The position numbers were made by a program, and so were the translations under genes. From Xylanimonas cellulosilytica (GTDB lineage Bacteria > Actinomycetota > Actinomycetes > Actinomycetales > Actinomycetaceae): 40,473 bases of DNA. Shown one piece after another: positions 24,464 through 31,682 of this stretch. The first letter of the stretch is position 1. Each line of letters starts with the position of its first letter. The notes beneath the pieces were generated by a model that had not been told where the DNA came from, ran no database searches, and saw nothing but the letters and a program-made list of their open reading frames with translations. The DNA is taken from contig JVKM01000054.1 in NCBI GenBank assembly GCA_001072465.1, forward strand, positions 1 through 40,473, written 5' to 3'.

Positions 24464-25234
24464 TCAGCGGCGCAGGAGCGCGCAGGCCGCCGCACCCACG
24501 GCGACGCCGGCGATGAAAGGCACCGCGACCTTCGCGGGCGTGGGAACCTCGCGCGGCAGGACGCGCACCGTGGACGTGAACGTGAGGGTGGGCCAGCCTT
24601 CGCGCTGCGCCATCTCGCGCAGGCCGCGGTCCGGATTGACCGCGTAGGGGTGGCCGACGAGGCGCAGGAGCGGCGCGTCCGACACCGAATCCGAGTACGC
24701 CGAACATTCCGACAGGTCCCAGCCGCGCGCGCGAGCCAGGGCCTCGCAGGCGTCCGCCTTTCCCTGCGCCTGGTTGAAGTGCGTGATCTCGCCCGTGAAA
24801 CACCCGTCGTCGTCGACCGCCGCTCGCGAGGCGAGGACCTCGTCCGCCCCCAGCATCTGCGCGATCGGGCGCACCACCTGCTCGACCGACGCCGAGGCGA
24901 TGACGACGACGTCCCCCGCGCGCTTGTGCTGCTCGATGCGCGCGAGCGCCTGCGCGTAGCAGACGGGCTGGATCGTGCGCTCGAGCGCGTCCTCCACCGT
25001 TGCCTCAAGGAATGCGGCGTTCCAGCCTCGCCCCATGCGCCCCAGGGCCTGCGCCATCTGCTCCATGCGCGACTCGTCGGCGCCCGCGAGCAGGTAGGGC
25101 AGTTGAACCAGGACGGAGGTGAGCGCGGTCCGACGGTTCATGAGGCCGGCCTCGATGAACGGACCCGAGAGCGCCACGTTTGAGGACGTGTCCAGAATCG
25201 TCTTATCTAGGTCGAAAAAGGCCGCGCGTACCAT
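24464..25234 (-). CDS. HAD-IB (SerB-like) phosphatase
   Basis: 256 residues. Motif I FFDLDKTI with nucleophile Asp8 and acid Asp10, motif II IASAS, a Lys in QAQGKAD, and motif IV YSDSVSDAPLL place it in the HAD subfamily IB with SerB-like phosphatases. A C-terminal hydrophobic segment (VAVPFIAGVAVGAAACALL) suggests membrane attachment, as in related actinobacterial proteins. Divergent from the tad operon; a homologue occupies the same position next to Ssd in mycobacteria (from memory). Substrate unknown. Confidence 0.88.
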   Translation of the reverse strand: MVRAAFFDLDKTILDTSSNVALSGPFIEAGLMNRRTALTSVLVQLPYLLAGADESRMEQMAQALGRMGRGWNAAFLEATVEDALERTIQPVCYAQALARIEQHKRAGDVVVIASASVEQVVRPIAQMLGADEVLASRAAVDDDGCFTGEITHFNQAQGKADACEALARARGWDLSECSAYSDSVSDAPLLRLVGHPYAVNPDRGLREMAQREGWPTLTFTSTVRVLPREVPTPAKVAVPFIAGVAVGAAACALLRR

Positions 25235-25256
25235 TGCGTCTACTCCAGCGTTGGCT

Positions 25257-25329
25257 CAATCCACAGGGGCCCTCCATCGGACCCCTCTATGCACAGCCTC
25301 GCACCTCGGGTTGGCGTTGTCCACAGGGG
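25257..25329. promoter_or_regulatory. Pair of DnaA-box-like sites upstream of the tad operon
   Basis: CAATCCACAGGGG at 25257-25269 and TTGTCCACAGGGG at 25317-25329, exactly 60 bases apart. The second is a perfect actinobacterial DnaA box. They lie in the divergent region between the HAD gene and the first tad gene. Confidence 0.5.
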
Positions 25330-25377
25330 CGCGCCAGCGGGTGGACGAGGCAATCGGTACGGGCGCATCGTCGTCCC

Positions 25378-26391
25378 ATGAACGCCCACGTCACCCCACA
25401 TCGAGGAACCGTCGCCCTCATCGGACTCGTCCCGCCCGACCTCGACGGCGCGCGCGATGCCGCAGTGCTCGCAGGGGCGCGCGTGTGCTCGAACCCGGGC
25501 CAGGCCTCGTTGATCCTGGCCTCCGCGTCGGCTCCCGTGCCCGAGGGAGTGCCCTGCGTGCGCGTCGGGCAGGGCGGTCAGGTGAGGCTGCCGGGGGATA
25601 GCGCGCTCCTCGTGTCCCTCATCGCCGAGGCCTGTGCGCGAACTCGCCGCTCGGGTGCGGTGTGGGCGGTCGCCGGGATCGCCGGAGGGGTTGGGGTCAC
25701 CGGCGTTGTGCGGCTGCTGGCACGCGAGCGCGGGCGTCGTCGGGGTGTCCGAGGGGGTGAGCGGCGCGGGGAGCGCGGTGTCCGCCGAGCGAGGTCGGGC
25801 GAGGCGGTCGTCGTCGACGCGTCCGGGTCCGTGCCCGGTGTCGCGCTCGCGGCTGACCACGACATTCCCGGCGTGCGCTGGGCGGATCTCGACGCTTCCG
25901 AAGACTCGTATCTGCCCTCGCTGCGCGAGCACCTGCCCGTCGTCGGGGGCGTGCGGGCCCTCGTCGGCGACTCCCGAGGCGGTGCCGCCGCCGACGATCC
26001 CCGCGTGGTTGCCGCGTGCCGATCCCTCGACGCGCCCCTCGTGGTGGACGTGGGCCGATGGGACGAGCGAGCCGCCCGATGCGTGTCCGCGATCCACGCC
26101 GACGCGCTTGTCTTGGTCACACACGGGGACCTGGAGGGTGCCGCCGCACTGACGGCAACCTTGACGAGGGTTCCTCCTCCGTGTCCCGCGATCACGCTTG
26201 TGACTGCTGGTGAACGATGGGGAGCCGGTCTGCGCGTGTGCGCCCCCGGGCCCATCCTGCGCGCCCCAAAGCGCCCCGGGAGGAACCTGCGCGTGCTGAT
26301 GCGCGCCCTCGATTCTGTGGCCGCTGGGCGCGCAGGCGGGGTCGCTTCGTCGCCGTGCGAACTACTAGAGATCGAGGCGCGCCATGCGTGA
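25378..26391 (+). CDS. Ssd/CpaE-like P-loop family protein (TadZ role), with an odd Arg-rich insert
   Basis: 337 residues from ATG 25378. An N-terminal receiver-like part is followed by GIAGGVGVTGVVRLLA near 102-117, matching the deviant Walker A of septum-site/CpaE proteins but without its Lys. Then comes an Arg-rich stretch (~118-142), and VVVDASGSVPGVAL and GVRWADL resume the family pattern. Such proteins position the Tad machine or affect septation. Within 25709-25789 the +1 frame has GC at all 27 third positions, against 18 of 26 in the gene frame, so two compensating indels are suspected. Overlaps cpaF by eight bases. Confidence 0.8.
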   Translation: MNAHVTPHRGTVALIGLVPPDLDGARDAAVLAGARVCSNPGQASLILASASAPVPEGVPCVRVGQGGQVRLPGDSALLVSLIAEACARTRRSGAVWAVAGIAGGVGVTGVVRLLARERGRRRGVRGGERRGERGVRRARSGEAVVVDASGSVPGVALAADHDIPGVRWADLDASEDSYLPSLREHLPVVGGVRALVGDSRGGAAADDPRVVAACRSLDAPLVVDVGRWDERAARCVSAIHADALVLVTHGDLEGAAALTATLTRVPPPCPAITLVTAGERWGAGLRVCAPGPILRAPKRPGRNLRVLMRALDSVAAGRAGGVASSPCELLEIEARHA

Positions 26392-27496
26392 CGCTCTGCG
26401 CCTGCTCGCCCGCGGTGAGGACCCCGCTCGTGCGGCCGCCGCGTCCGCGCCACCCGGCTGCGGAGCCGCCGCGGTCACCTCCACCCTGGAGACCCTACGC
26501 GCCCGGCAACGCGGCATGGACCCTCCCCTCGCGCGCCTCCTCGACGACCCAGCCGTTACCGACGTCCTCATCAATGGCACTCAGGCGTGGGTCGACCGAG
26601 GGGGCGGCCTCGTGCGCGTGGACGCCGGTATCCGAGACGATGCGGACGCCCGCCGCGCCGCCATCCGCCTCGCGAGCGCGTGCGGCGTGCGCCTCGACGA
26701 TGCGCGCCCCATCGCGGACGGCACCCTGCCCGGGGGCGTGCGCCTCCACGCGGTCCTCGCCCCTGTGTCGGGATCCGGCACGCTCATCTCCCTGCGCGTC
26801 CTCGGCACCCGTCGGCTGGGCATCTCGGATCTCGAGGCCTGCGGGACTCTGCCCCGCGAGGTGGGGACGCTCCTGCGAGCCCTTGTCGCCTCGCGCGCCA
26901 ACGTCCTCGTCAGTGGGGCGACAGGAAGCGGAAAGACGACGCTCCTGAGCGCCGCGCTTGCCCTTGTTCCCAATGGTGAGCGGATCGTCTGCGTCGAAGA
27001 GGTCGCCGAAATCGCGCCCGCTCACCCGCACTGCGTGCACCTCGTCGAGCGCGCACCCAACGTCGAGGGGAGGGGCGCGGTCACCCTCGCCGACCTTGTA
27101 CGCGCGGCCATGCGCATGCGTCCTGACCGCCTCGTCCTCGGCGAGTGCCGAGGCCCCGAAGTGCGCGACGTCCTCACCGCCCTCAACACCGGGCACGACG
27201 GCGGTTGGGCGACGATCCACGCCAACGGGGCGCGCGACGTGCCCGCGCGGCTCGCTGCCCTTGGAGCGCTCGCCGCCATGAGCGAAAGCGCCGTCGCCGC
27301 CCAGGCCGCCAGCGCCATCGACGCCGTCCTCCACCTGCGCCGATCCCCCTCCGGGCACCGCTGGGTGTCCGAGGTCGGGGTCCTCACGCGCGCTCGCGGG
27401 TCACTCAAGTGCGCTCTCGCTCTCAGCGCCACCGCCGATGGCTGTGTCACCACGCACGAGGCCTGGGCCTCCCTCGCCCGAAGGGTCGGGCTATGA
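26384..27496 (+). CDS. Tad pilus assembly ATPase CpaF/TadA
   Basis: 370 residues, secretion ATPase of the type II/IV superfamily that powers Flp pilus assembly at the inner face of the membrane. Seen: DVLINGTQAWVDR N-terminal domain, Walker A GATGSGKTT at 178-186, an Asp-box region CVEEVAEIAP, Walker B-like LVLGECRGPEV and His-box TGHDGGWATIHAN. The start overlaps the Ssd-like gene by eight bases and the stop overlaps TadB/C as ATGA, so the genes are translationally coupled. Confidence 0.93.
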   Translation: MRDALRLLARGEDPARAAAASAPPGCGAAAVTSTLETLRARQRGMDPPLARLLDDPAVTDVLINGTQAWVDRGGGLVRVDAGIRDDADARRAAIRLASACGVRLDDARPIADGTLPGGVRLHAVLAPVSGSGTLISLRVLGTRRLGISDLEACGTLPREVGTLLRALVASRANVLVSGATGSGKTTLLSAALALVPNGERIVCVEEVAEIAPAHPHCVHLVERAPNVEGRGAVTLADLVRAAMRMRPDRLVLGECRGPEVRDVLTALNTGHDGGWATIHANGARDVPARLAALGALAAMSESAVAAQAASAIDAVLHLRRSPSGHRWVSEVGVLTRARGSLKCALALSATADGCVTTHEAWASLARRVGL

Positions 27497-28740
27497 GGGC
27501 GGGCTGGGATGCGTTCGTGGACTGTGTCGGCCTTGGTGAGGTAATAACGGTCAGTGTGTTCGCTATATGCGCGTTATCGCTGTGTGTGCAATGCCTACGT
27601 TCCGTGTATCGGGGAGCATGTGAGCGGCGTCTTGTGCGCGCGTGGGTGCGGCCGACGCGTGTGTGTAGCCCGGGGTGCAAGGCCCGGGGGCGGTGGGGTC
27701 GGCTAATCCCCGGGAAGGAAAGATCCGCGCGCCACCGAGGCCGCGCACAGGGCCCGCCCACCCCGCGAGAGCTCTCCCTCCTCGTCGCCGAGGTCGCGAC
27801 CCGCCTGCGCGCGGGAGCCCCTACCTCCCTTGCCTGGGGTCTCGCGTTGGCGCGCATCGATGCGGGAGGGAGCGTCGGCGTGGATGATTCCTACCCTGCT
27901 GTCCTCGACGAGTGGGCGCGCGCGCCGACGCGCTGGCGCTCCCTGCGCAGAGCAGAGAGGGCACCGGGCGTGGCCGCATCCCGTGTGAGCGCCGCATCCG
28001 TCGCCCTTGCCTGCCGATTCAGCCACGGCCTCGGAGCGCCCCTCGCCGATGTGCTCGATGCGATCGGCAGCGCGATAGATGACGCGCAGGCGCTCGAGGA
28101 GGCGCGTCGCGTTGCCGCCGCCGGCCCGCTCATGTCTGCGCGCGTCCTCGCGGCCCTTCCCCTCGTGGGGATCGCGTGCGCGCTCGCGCTGGGTGCCTCG
28201 CCCTGGCAGTTCTACACGGGAGGCGGGGCGGGGCGTGTGTGCGCCTTCGTGGGTGTGGCCGCGTGGGCGGCGGGCGTCGCCTCGTGTCGACGGATCCTTG
28301 CCCGGTGCAGGCGCGTCGAGGAGGGGATAGACGGTGCGCTCGCCTGCGACCTCGTTGCCTCCGCCCTTGCCTGCGGTGCGGCGATTCCCCGCGCTCTCGA
28401 TGCGTTGGCCGATGCCTGCGTCGACGACGCGCTGTCGTGGGCCGCCGCCTCGCTCCGGCTCGGGGCGACCTGGGCGGACGCATGGGAGGACACCCCCGAG
28501 TGGAGCCATTCCCTGCGCGACGCGCTCGAGGCCTCGTGGACCAGCGGAACCGCCCCGGAAACGCTGCTCGCCCGCAGTGCTGCGTGGGAGCGCCGCTCCC
28601 GCCTCGTCGACGCGAAGGCGCAGGCCGAGGAGCTGAGCGTCCGCCTTGTCGGTCCGCTCGGCGTGTTCTTCCTGCCCGCCTTCCTGGCCCTGGGTATCGC
28701 GCCCCTGCTCGCGCATCTCGTGGGAGGAATAGGCGTGTAG
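27493..28740 (+). CDS. TadB-TadC fusion, platform proteins of the Tad pilus
   Basis: 415 residues from ATG 27493 (ATGA overlap with cpaF). An N-terminal TM (~15-37) and a basic linker lead to a first T2SSF-like helical domain (LSLLVAEVATRLRAG...) and two central TM segments (~215-270). A second copy of the domain follows (ACDLVASALACGAAIPRALDAL...) with WADAWED and EASWTSGTAPETLLA, and a final TM (~390-412). In most actinobacteria these are two genes, TadB and TadC; here they form one polypeptide. It is the inner-membrane platform contacted by CpaF. No frameshift is needed to explain the fusion. Confidence 0.85.
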   Translation: MRAGWDAFVDCVGLGEVITVSVFAICALSLCVQCLRSVYRGACERRLVRAWVRPTRVCSPGCKARGRWGRLIPGKERSARHRGRAQGPPTPRELSLLVAEVATRLRAGAPTSLAWGLALARIDAGGSVGVDDSYPAVLDEWARAPTRWRSLRRAERAPGVAASRVSAASVALACRFSHGLGAPLADVLDAIGSAIDDAQALEEARRVAAAGPLMSARVLAALPLVGIACALALGASPWQFYTGGGAGRVCAFVGVAAWAAGVASCRRILARCRRVEEGIDGALACDLVASALACGAAIPRALDALADACVDDALSWAAASLRLGATWADAWEDTPEWSHSLRDALEASWTSGTAPETLLARSAAWERRSRLVDAKAQAEELSVRLVGPLGVFFLPAFLALGIAPLLAHLVGGIGV

Positions 28741-28745
28741 GCGGG

Positions 28746-28788
28746 TTATCCACAGGGGTTGCGGGGCCTCGTTGGTTATCCACAGGGG
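28746..28788. promoter_or_regulatory. Pair of DnaA-box-like sites before the pilin genes
   Basis: TTATCCACAGGGG at 28746-28758 and again at 28776-28788, 30 bases apart and identical over 13 bases. They begin five bases after the TadBC stop, in the 133-base gap before the pilin gene. Confidence 0.55.
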
Positions 28789-28873
28789 TGCGAATCCGCG
28801 TGGAGTTACGGGGCGATCCCCGCGCACACTGGCCCTGCGCGCGACCGCGCGCAACGGAAGAAAGGACAGATCA

Positions 28874-29146
28874 ATGACGATCATCGACAGAATCGACTGC
28901 GCAGCCACGCGCGCTCAGCTCATCGCGATGGCGGCCGTGCAGGAAGGCGCTCGGGCCCTGCGACCCCGGACCACAGCTCAGCCCACCGATGGGTGCGACC
29001 CTGAAGAGGGCGCGACCACCGTCGAATACGCGATCGGCACCATTGCCGCCGCAGGATTTGCGGGCCTGCTCATCGTGATCCTCAAATCGGACACCGTGCG
29101 CGCCGCCCTCGAATCCATCATTCAGGAGGCGCTGAATACCCGATGA
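28874..29146 (+). CDS. DUF4244 / Flp-type pilin
   Basis: 90 residues from ATG 28874, with AAAGGA upstream. A polar leader of ~45 residues ends in EEGATTVEYAIGTI, followed by one hydrophobic helix (AAAGFAGLLIVIL), the layout of Flp-like pilins where a prepilin peptidase would cut before the G-A/T-TVEYA segment. It is likely the main pilus subunit. No prepilin peptidase gene is in the window. ATGA overlap with the next gene. Confidence 0.85.
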   Translation: MTIIDRIDCAATRAQLIAMAAVQEGARALRPRTTAQPTDGCDPEEGATTVEYAIGTIAAAGFAGLLIVILKSDTVRAALESIIQEALNTR

Positions 29147-29481
29147 ACAGCGACGAGAACGGATACGTCACCGTCGAACACGCCATCGGTTTCGTTGCCG
29201 TGACCCTCGTCGTCGGCGTCATCGTCGCCGCCGCGCAGGCCGGGATGACCGGAGCATCCCTGTGTCAGGCCGTGCGCGAGGGTGCTCGGGCCGCCTCCAT
29301 CGGGCAGACCGACCCGCAGGGGGTGGCCTCGGCCGCCTACCCGCCCGGATCATACGCGGTGTCGCGTAGCGGTGGGTGGGTGAGCGTCACCGGCACCGCC
29401 CCCTACCGTGGGGCGGCCGGCTGGGTCGGGGGCGTCGCCCGATGCTCGGTGACCACCATCGACGAGGGGGACCTGCCGTGA
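29143..29481 (+). CDS. TadE-like minor pilin
   Basis: 112 residues. NGYVTVEHAIGFV leads into one hydrophobic helix, then an extracytoplasmic domain with two cysteines (SLCQAV and ARCSV). The E at position five of the helix region and the size fit TadE-like pseudopilins. Coupled on both sides by four-base overlaps (ATGA and GTGA). Confidence 0.85.
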   Translation: MNSDENGYVTVEHAIGFVAVTLVVGVIVAAAQAGMTGASLCQAVREGARAASIGQTDPQGVASAAYPPGSYAVSRSGGWVSVTGTAPYRGAAGWVGGVARCSVTTIDEGDLP

Positions 29482-29909
29482 CGCCGCGAGCGCCAGGTAG
29501 GGGTGCTGCTGTGTACCGAGGTGAGCCTGTCGCGTATGGGCGTGCCGGCGACCGTTCCGATGACGAAGGATCGGGGACCATCAATTCCGTGGGGCTCATT
29601 GTCCTGGCCCTGGCGCTCGCGGTTGTCCTCGGTGGGGTTGGTGTCGCCCTCCGTGAGCGGGTGCACCTGCAGGCCATCGCCGACCTGGCGGCCCTGGCGG
29701 GGGCAGAACAGTCTGCAACCGCTGACTGGGAGGACGTGGGGGAGCGGCCATGCGGGGCGGCCTCCGCCGTCGCTGCGGCGAACGGCGTGGGCGTCCAGTC
29801 CTGCGAGGTGCGCGATCTCGACTGCCTGGTGGTCCTCACACAGCCAGTCAGAATCGCCGGTATTTCAACGAATGTGAGCGCCCGGGCTCGCGCCGGACCC
29901 GAGCGGTGA
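29478..29909 (+). CDS. TadG/Rv3654c-like pseudopilin
   Basis: 143 residues from GTG 29478 (GTGA overlap). A basic/polar leader ending in DDEGSGTINSVGLIVL precedes a hydrophobic helix (~40-58), then ALRERVHLQAIADLAALAGAEQ, the classic start of helicase/secretion-neighbourhood TadE-like proteins (Rv3654c type). Two cysteine pairs occur further on (CGAA, SCEV, DCLV). Last gene of the tad operon; a hairpin terminator follows at 30056. Confidence 0.82.
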   Translation: MTPRAPGRGAAVYRGEPVAYGRAGDRSDDEGSGTINSVGLIVLALALAVVLGGVGVALRERVHLQAIADLAALAGAEQSATADWEDVGERPCGAASAVAAANGVGVQSCEVRDLDCLVVLTQPVRIAGISTNVSARARAGPER

Positions 29910-30055
29910 AAAATTCTCAGGAAATTGCCAGGTTCGTTCAATGGTTCCCACAGGTGGGGTCCGTACATTAATAGTCATCAAGCCAAGGGCGACACCCACA
30001 AAGGGTGAGCCAAGAAAGGGAGCGCATCGGAAGACTTGCACTGTGTTGATGGGAT

Positions 30056-30093
30056 ACTCGAAGGGGTCGGCCTTATGGCCGGCCCCTTCGAGT
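30056..30093 (+). terminator. Hairpin terminator of the tad operon
   Basis: 17-bp stem with one G-T pair (30056-30072 with 30077-30093) and a TTAT loop, followed by TTTGTG. Confidence 0.7.
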
Positions 30094-30139
30094 TTGTGCT
30101 GGTGAGTTCCGTGCGCCGAGCGCGGGCGGCGGCGCCCAG

Positions 30140-30199
30140 GTGCATGTTGAGGAGTTGACGTGAGCATCAAGGGGTTCACGCGCATGTTCAGAGGTTCGC
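30140..30199. repeat. Three degenerate 20-base tandem repeats
   Basis: Units at 30140-30159, 30160-30179 and 30180-30199 follow the loose consensus GTGCATGTTCAGGGGTTCAC. They do not encode a recognisable protein. Confidence 0.6.
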
Positions 30200-30232
30200 A
30201 TGCGAGCAGCACGCCACGACAGACACCGTTGC

Positions 30233-30307
30233 GCCCAAAACGTAGACCACCTCGCCCACAACAGCCCGTTTTCACCGGTTTTTGCCGAGGTGGACTGCAC
30301 TTTGGGC
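30233..30307. repeat. Imperfect 22-base inverted repeat
   Basis: 30233-30254 and 30286-30307 are reverse complements at 18 of 22 positions, with identical outer GCCCAAA and inner CCACCTCG blocks and 31 bases between. Could be ends of a miniature element or a long hairpin RNA. Confidence 0.6.
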
Positions 30308-30482
30308 ACCACACCACCTCACGTCGGGTCCTCGCCGTCGCCAATCGGGGGAAATGGCGTCATTAGAACCACGACACGCCGGTGACACGCCGCGAGCCAG
30401 TCCCTAATGCTGCAAAACCCCCACCGCCACCGATATGGAGGGCGCCGGAGGGACCGCAGGGCCTCCCCGCGTCCCCGTTGGC

Positions 30483-31682
30483 TTACTTGCCGTGGTAGCG
30501 TGGGCTGGTCCCCAGGTGGGTGGGGTAGGGGTTTCGGCTGTCGCCGATCATGTTCTCGTCCAGGCCCCGGTAGGTGTAGGAGTTGTCGTAGGCGATCTCA
30601 AAGGGGGAGACCACGCCGTCGGTGTACTGTTTGACCTCGTCGGGCGTCGGACTGGAACCGCCTTCCTTGACTGCCAGCGGGTTCTCGTCCGGGTACTGGC
30701 TGGGGTCGGTGTTCACCATCGCGCCGGGTGCGACGCCGCCGTAGCCCGTGTACTTGTTCCACGTGTGGTCCGGGTTGGTGCCCGTGTGAATGAGGAGCTG
30801 AAGGAGCTGGTTCGTGGTGGCCTGGGGCCACTTCTGGCGGGCGAGCGCGAGAGAGCCGGCAACGAGGGGAGTCGAAGCTGATGTACCGCTGGTGGTTACA
30901 AGTTCCCCACTTGAATAATCGCGAATTTTTACGGGGCCTCCGATGGCTGCGCTGACCACTCCTTCTCCCCACGAGGAATAGTCTTGAAAGTTCCCGTTGG
31001 TGTCGATGGCAGTTACGCCGATGACGCCGGACCACTTTTCGTAGGTGACATCCGTTTCGTTCTTTGCATCATTACCGGCACCGGCGGTGATGATGATCCC
31101 CTGAGATACTGCCCGCGCCATTGCCCACTTGAGAGCATTACTTCCGCCTGTATATGTGGACGAAATGCTAATGATCTGTGCGCCATCGTTGATTGCGGTA
31201 TTGATCAGCGATGAGGGTTCATTCTTATTAATACCAGAGATGCCCGAACAATCTGAACCGGCTGAGTCATCGGAAAAAACTAATCGATATGAGAGGATCT
31301 TGGCATCGGGAGAGATGCCGTAGTCTCGTGCAACCAAGAGTGATGCCATGGCTGTGCCGTGGGTTTTGGTGCGCAGGGAAGAAGTCACCGTGCACGGCGA
31401 CTTATCGGTGATGTCTGCACCTGCCAGCTCGGGCGCGCTGGTGTCGACCTCGCCATCCAGGATGGCGATCGTAACCCCCTGCCCGGTGTAGCCTTTCGCG
31501 CGCGCCTGGTCGAGGTGATAGTAAGCAAAATGTGGCTGATCGGCGGCGGTGATGGTGTCCGCCGCGCGAGCAGGTCCGGATGGCAGAGCCGTGGCCCCCG
31601 CAGCAAGCGTCAGGGTCGAGACCGCGACGCCGAGCAGGCGCGCCGTGCTATTCGTGCGTGTCACCATTGGCGGGGATCCCAT
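30483..31682 (-). CDS. Mycosin-type subtilisin protease of a T7SS
   Basis: 399 residues. Sec signal peptide ending in GPARAAD, then a subtilase (S8) domain with triad Asp in AILDGEVD, His in THGTAMAS and Ser in TSGTSASTPLVAG. Mycosins process T7SS substrates and stabilise the machine on the outer face. The usual C-terminal TM helix is not visible, so it may be released. ATG 31682 has AGGA six bases upstream; ATG 31667 is the alternative. It overlaps the PPE-like gene. The middle third (31141-31320) drops to about 46% GC by my count, which suggests a recombined segment. Confidence 0.88.
   Translation of the reverse strand: MGSPPMVTRTNSTARLLGVAVSTLTLAAGATALPSGPARAADTITAADQPHFAYYHLDQARAKGYTGQGVTIAILDGEVDTSAPELAGADITDKSPCTVTSSLRTKTHGTAMASLLVARDYGISPDAKILSYRLVFSDDSAGSDCSGISGINKNEPSSLINTAINDGAQIISISSTYTGGSNALKWAMARAVSQGIIITAGAGNDAKNETDVTYEKWSGVIGVTAIDTNGNFQDYSSWGEGVVSAAIGGPVKIRDYSSGELVTTSGTSASTPLVAGSLALARQKWPQATTNQLLQLLIHTGTNPDHTWNKYTGYGGVAPGAMVNTDPSQYPDENPLAVKEGGSSPTPDEVKQYTDGVVSPFEIAYDNSYTYRGLDENMIGDSRNPYPTHLGTSPRYHGK

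Larger units (their letters stand above)
29910..30482. other. 573-base non-coding region with repeats
   Basis: No convincing gene: open frames here lack start signals and family features. Contents: the tad operon terminator (30056-30093), three degenerate 20-base tandem units (30140-30199) and an imperfect 22-base inverted repeat (30233-30254 / 30286-30307). These may be remnants of a short interspersed element or a structured RNA. Confidence 0.6.

Noticed and set aside
29865-30344. A 159-residue minus-strand frame in the tad/T7SS spacer
   Set aside because: No start signal or family features, Cys- and Arg-rich irregular composition, and it overlaps a terminator and repeats.
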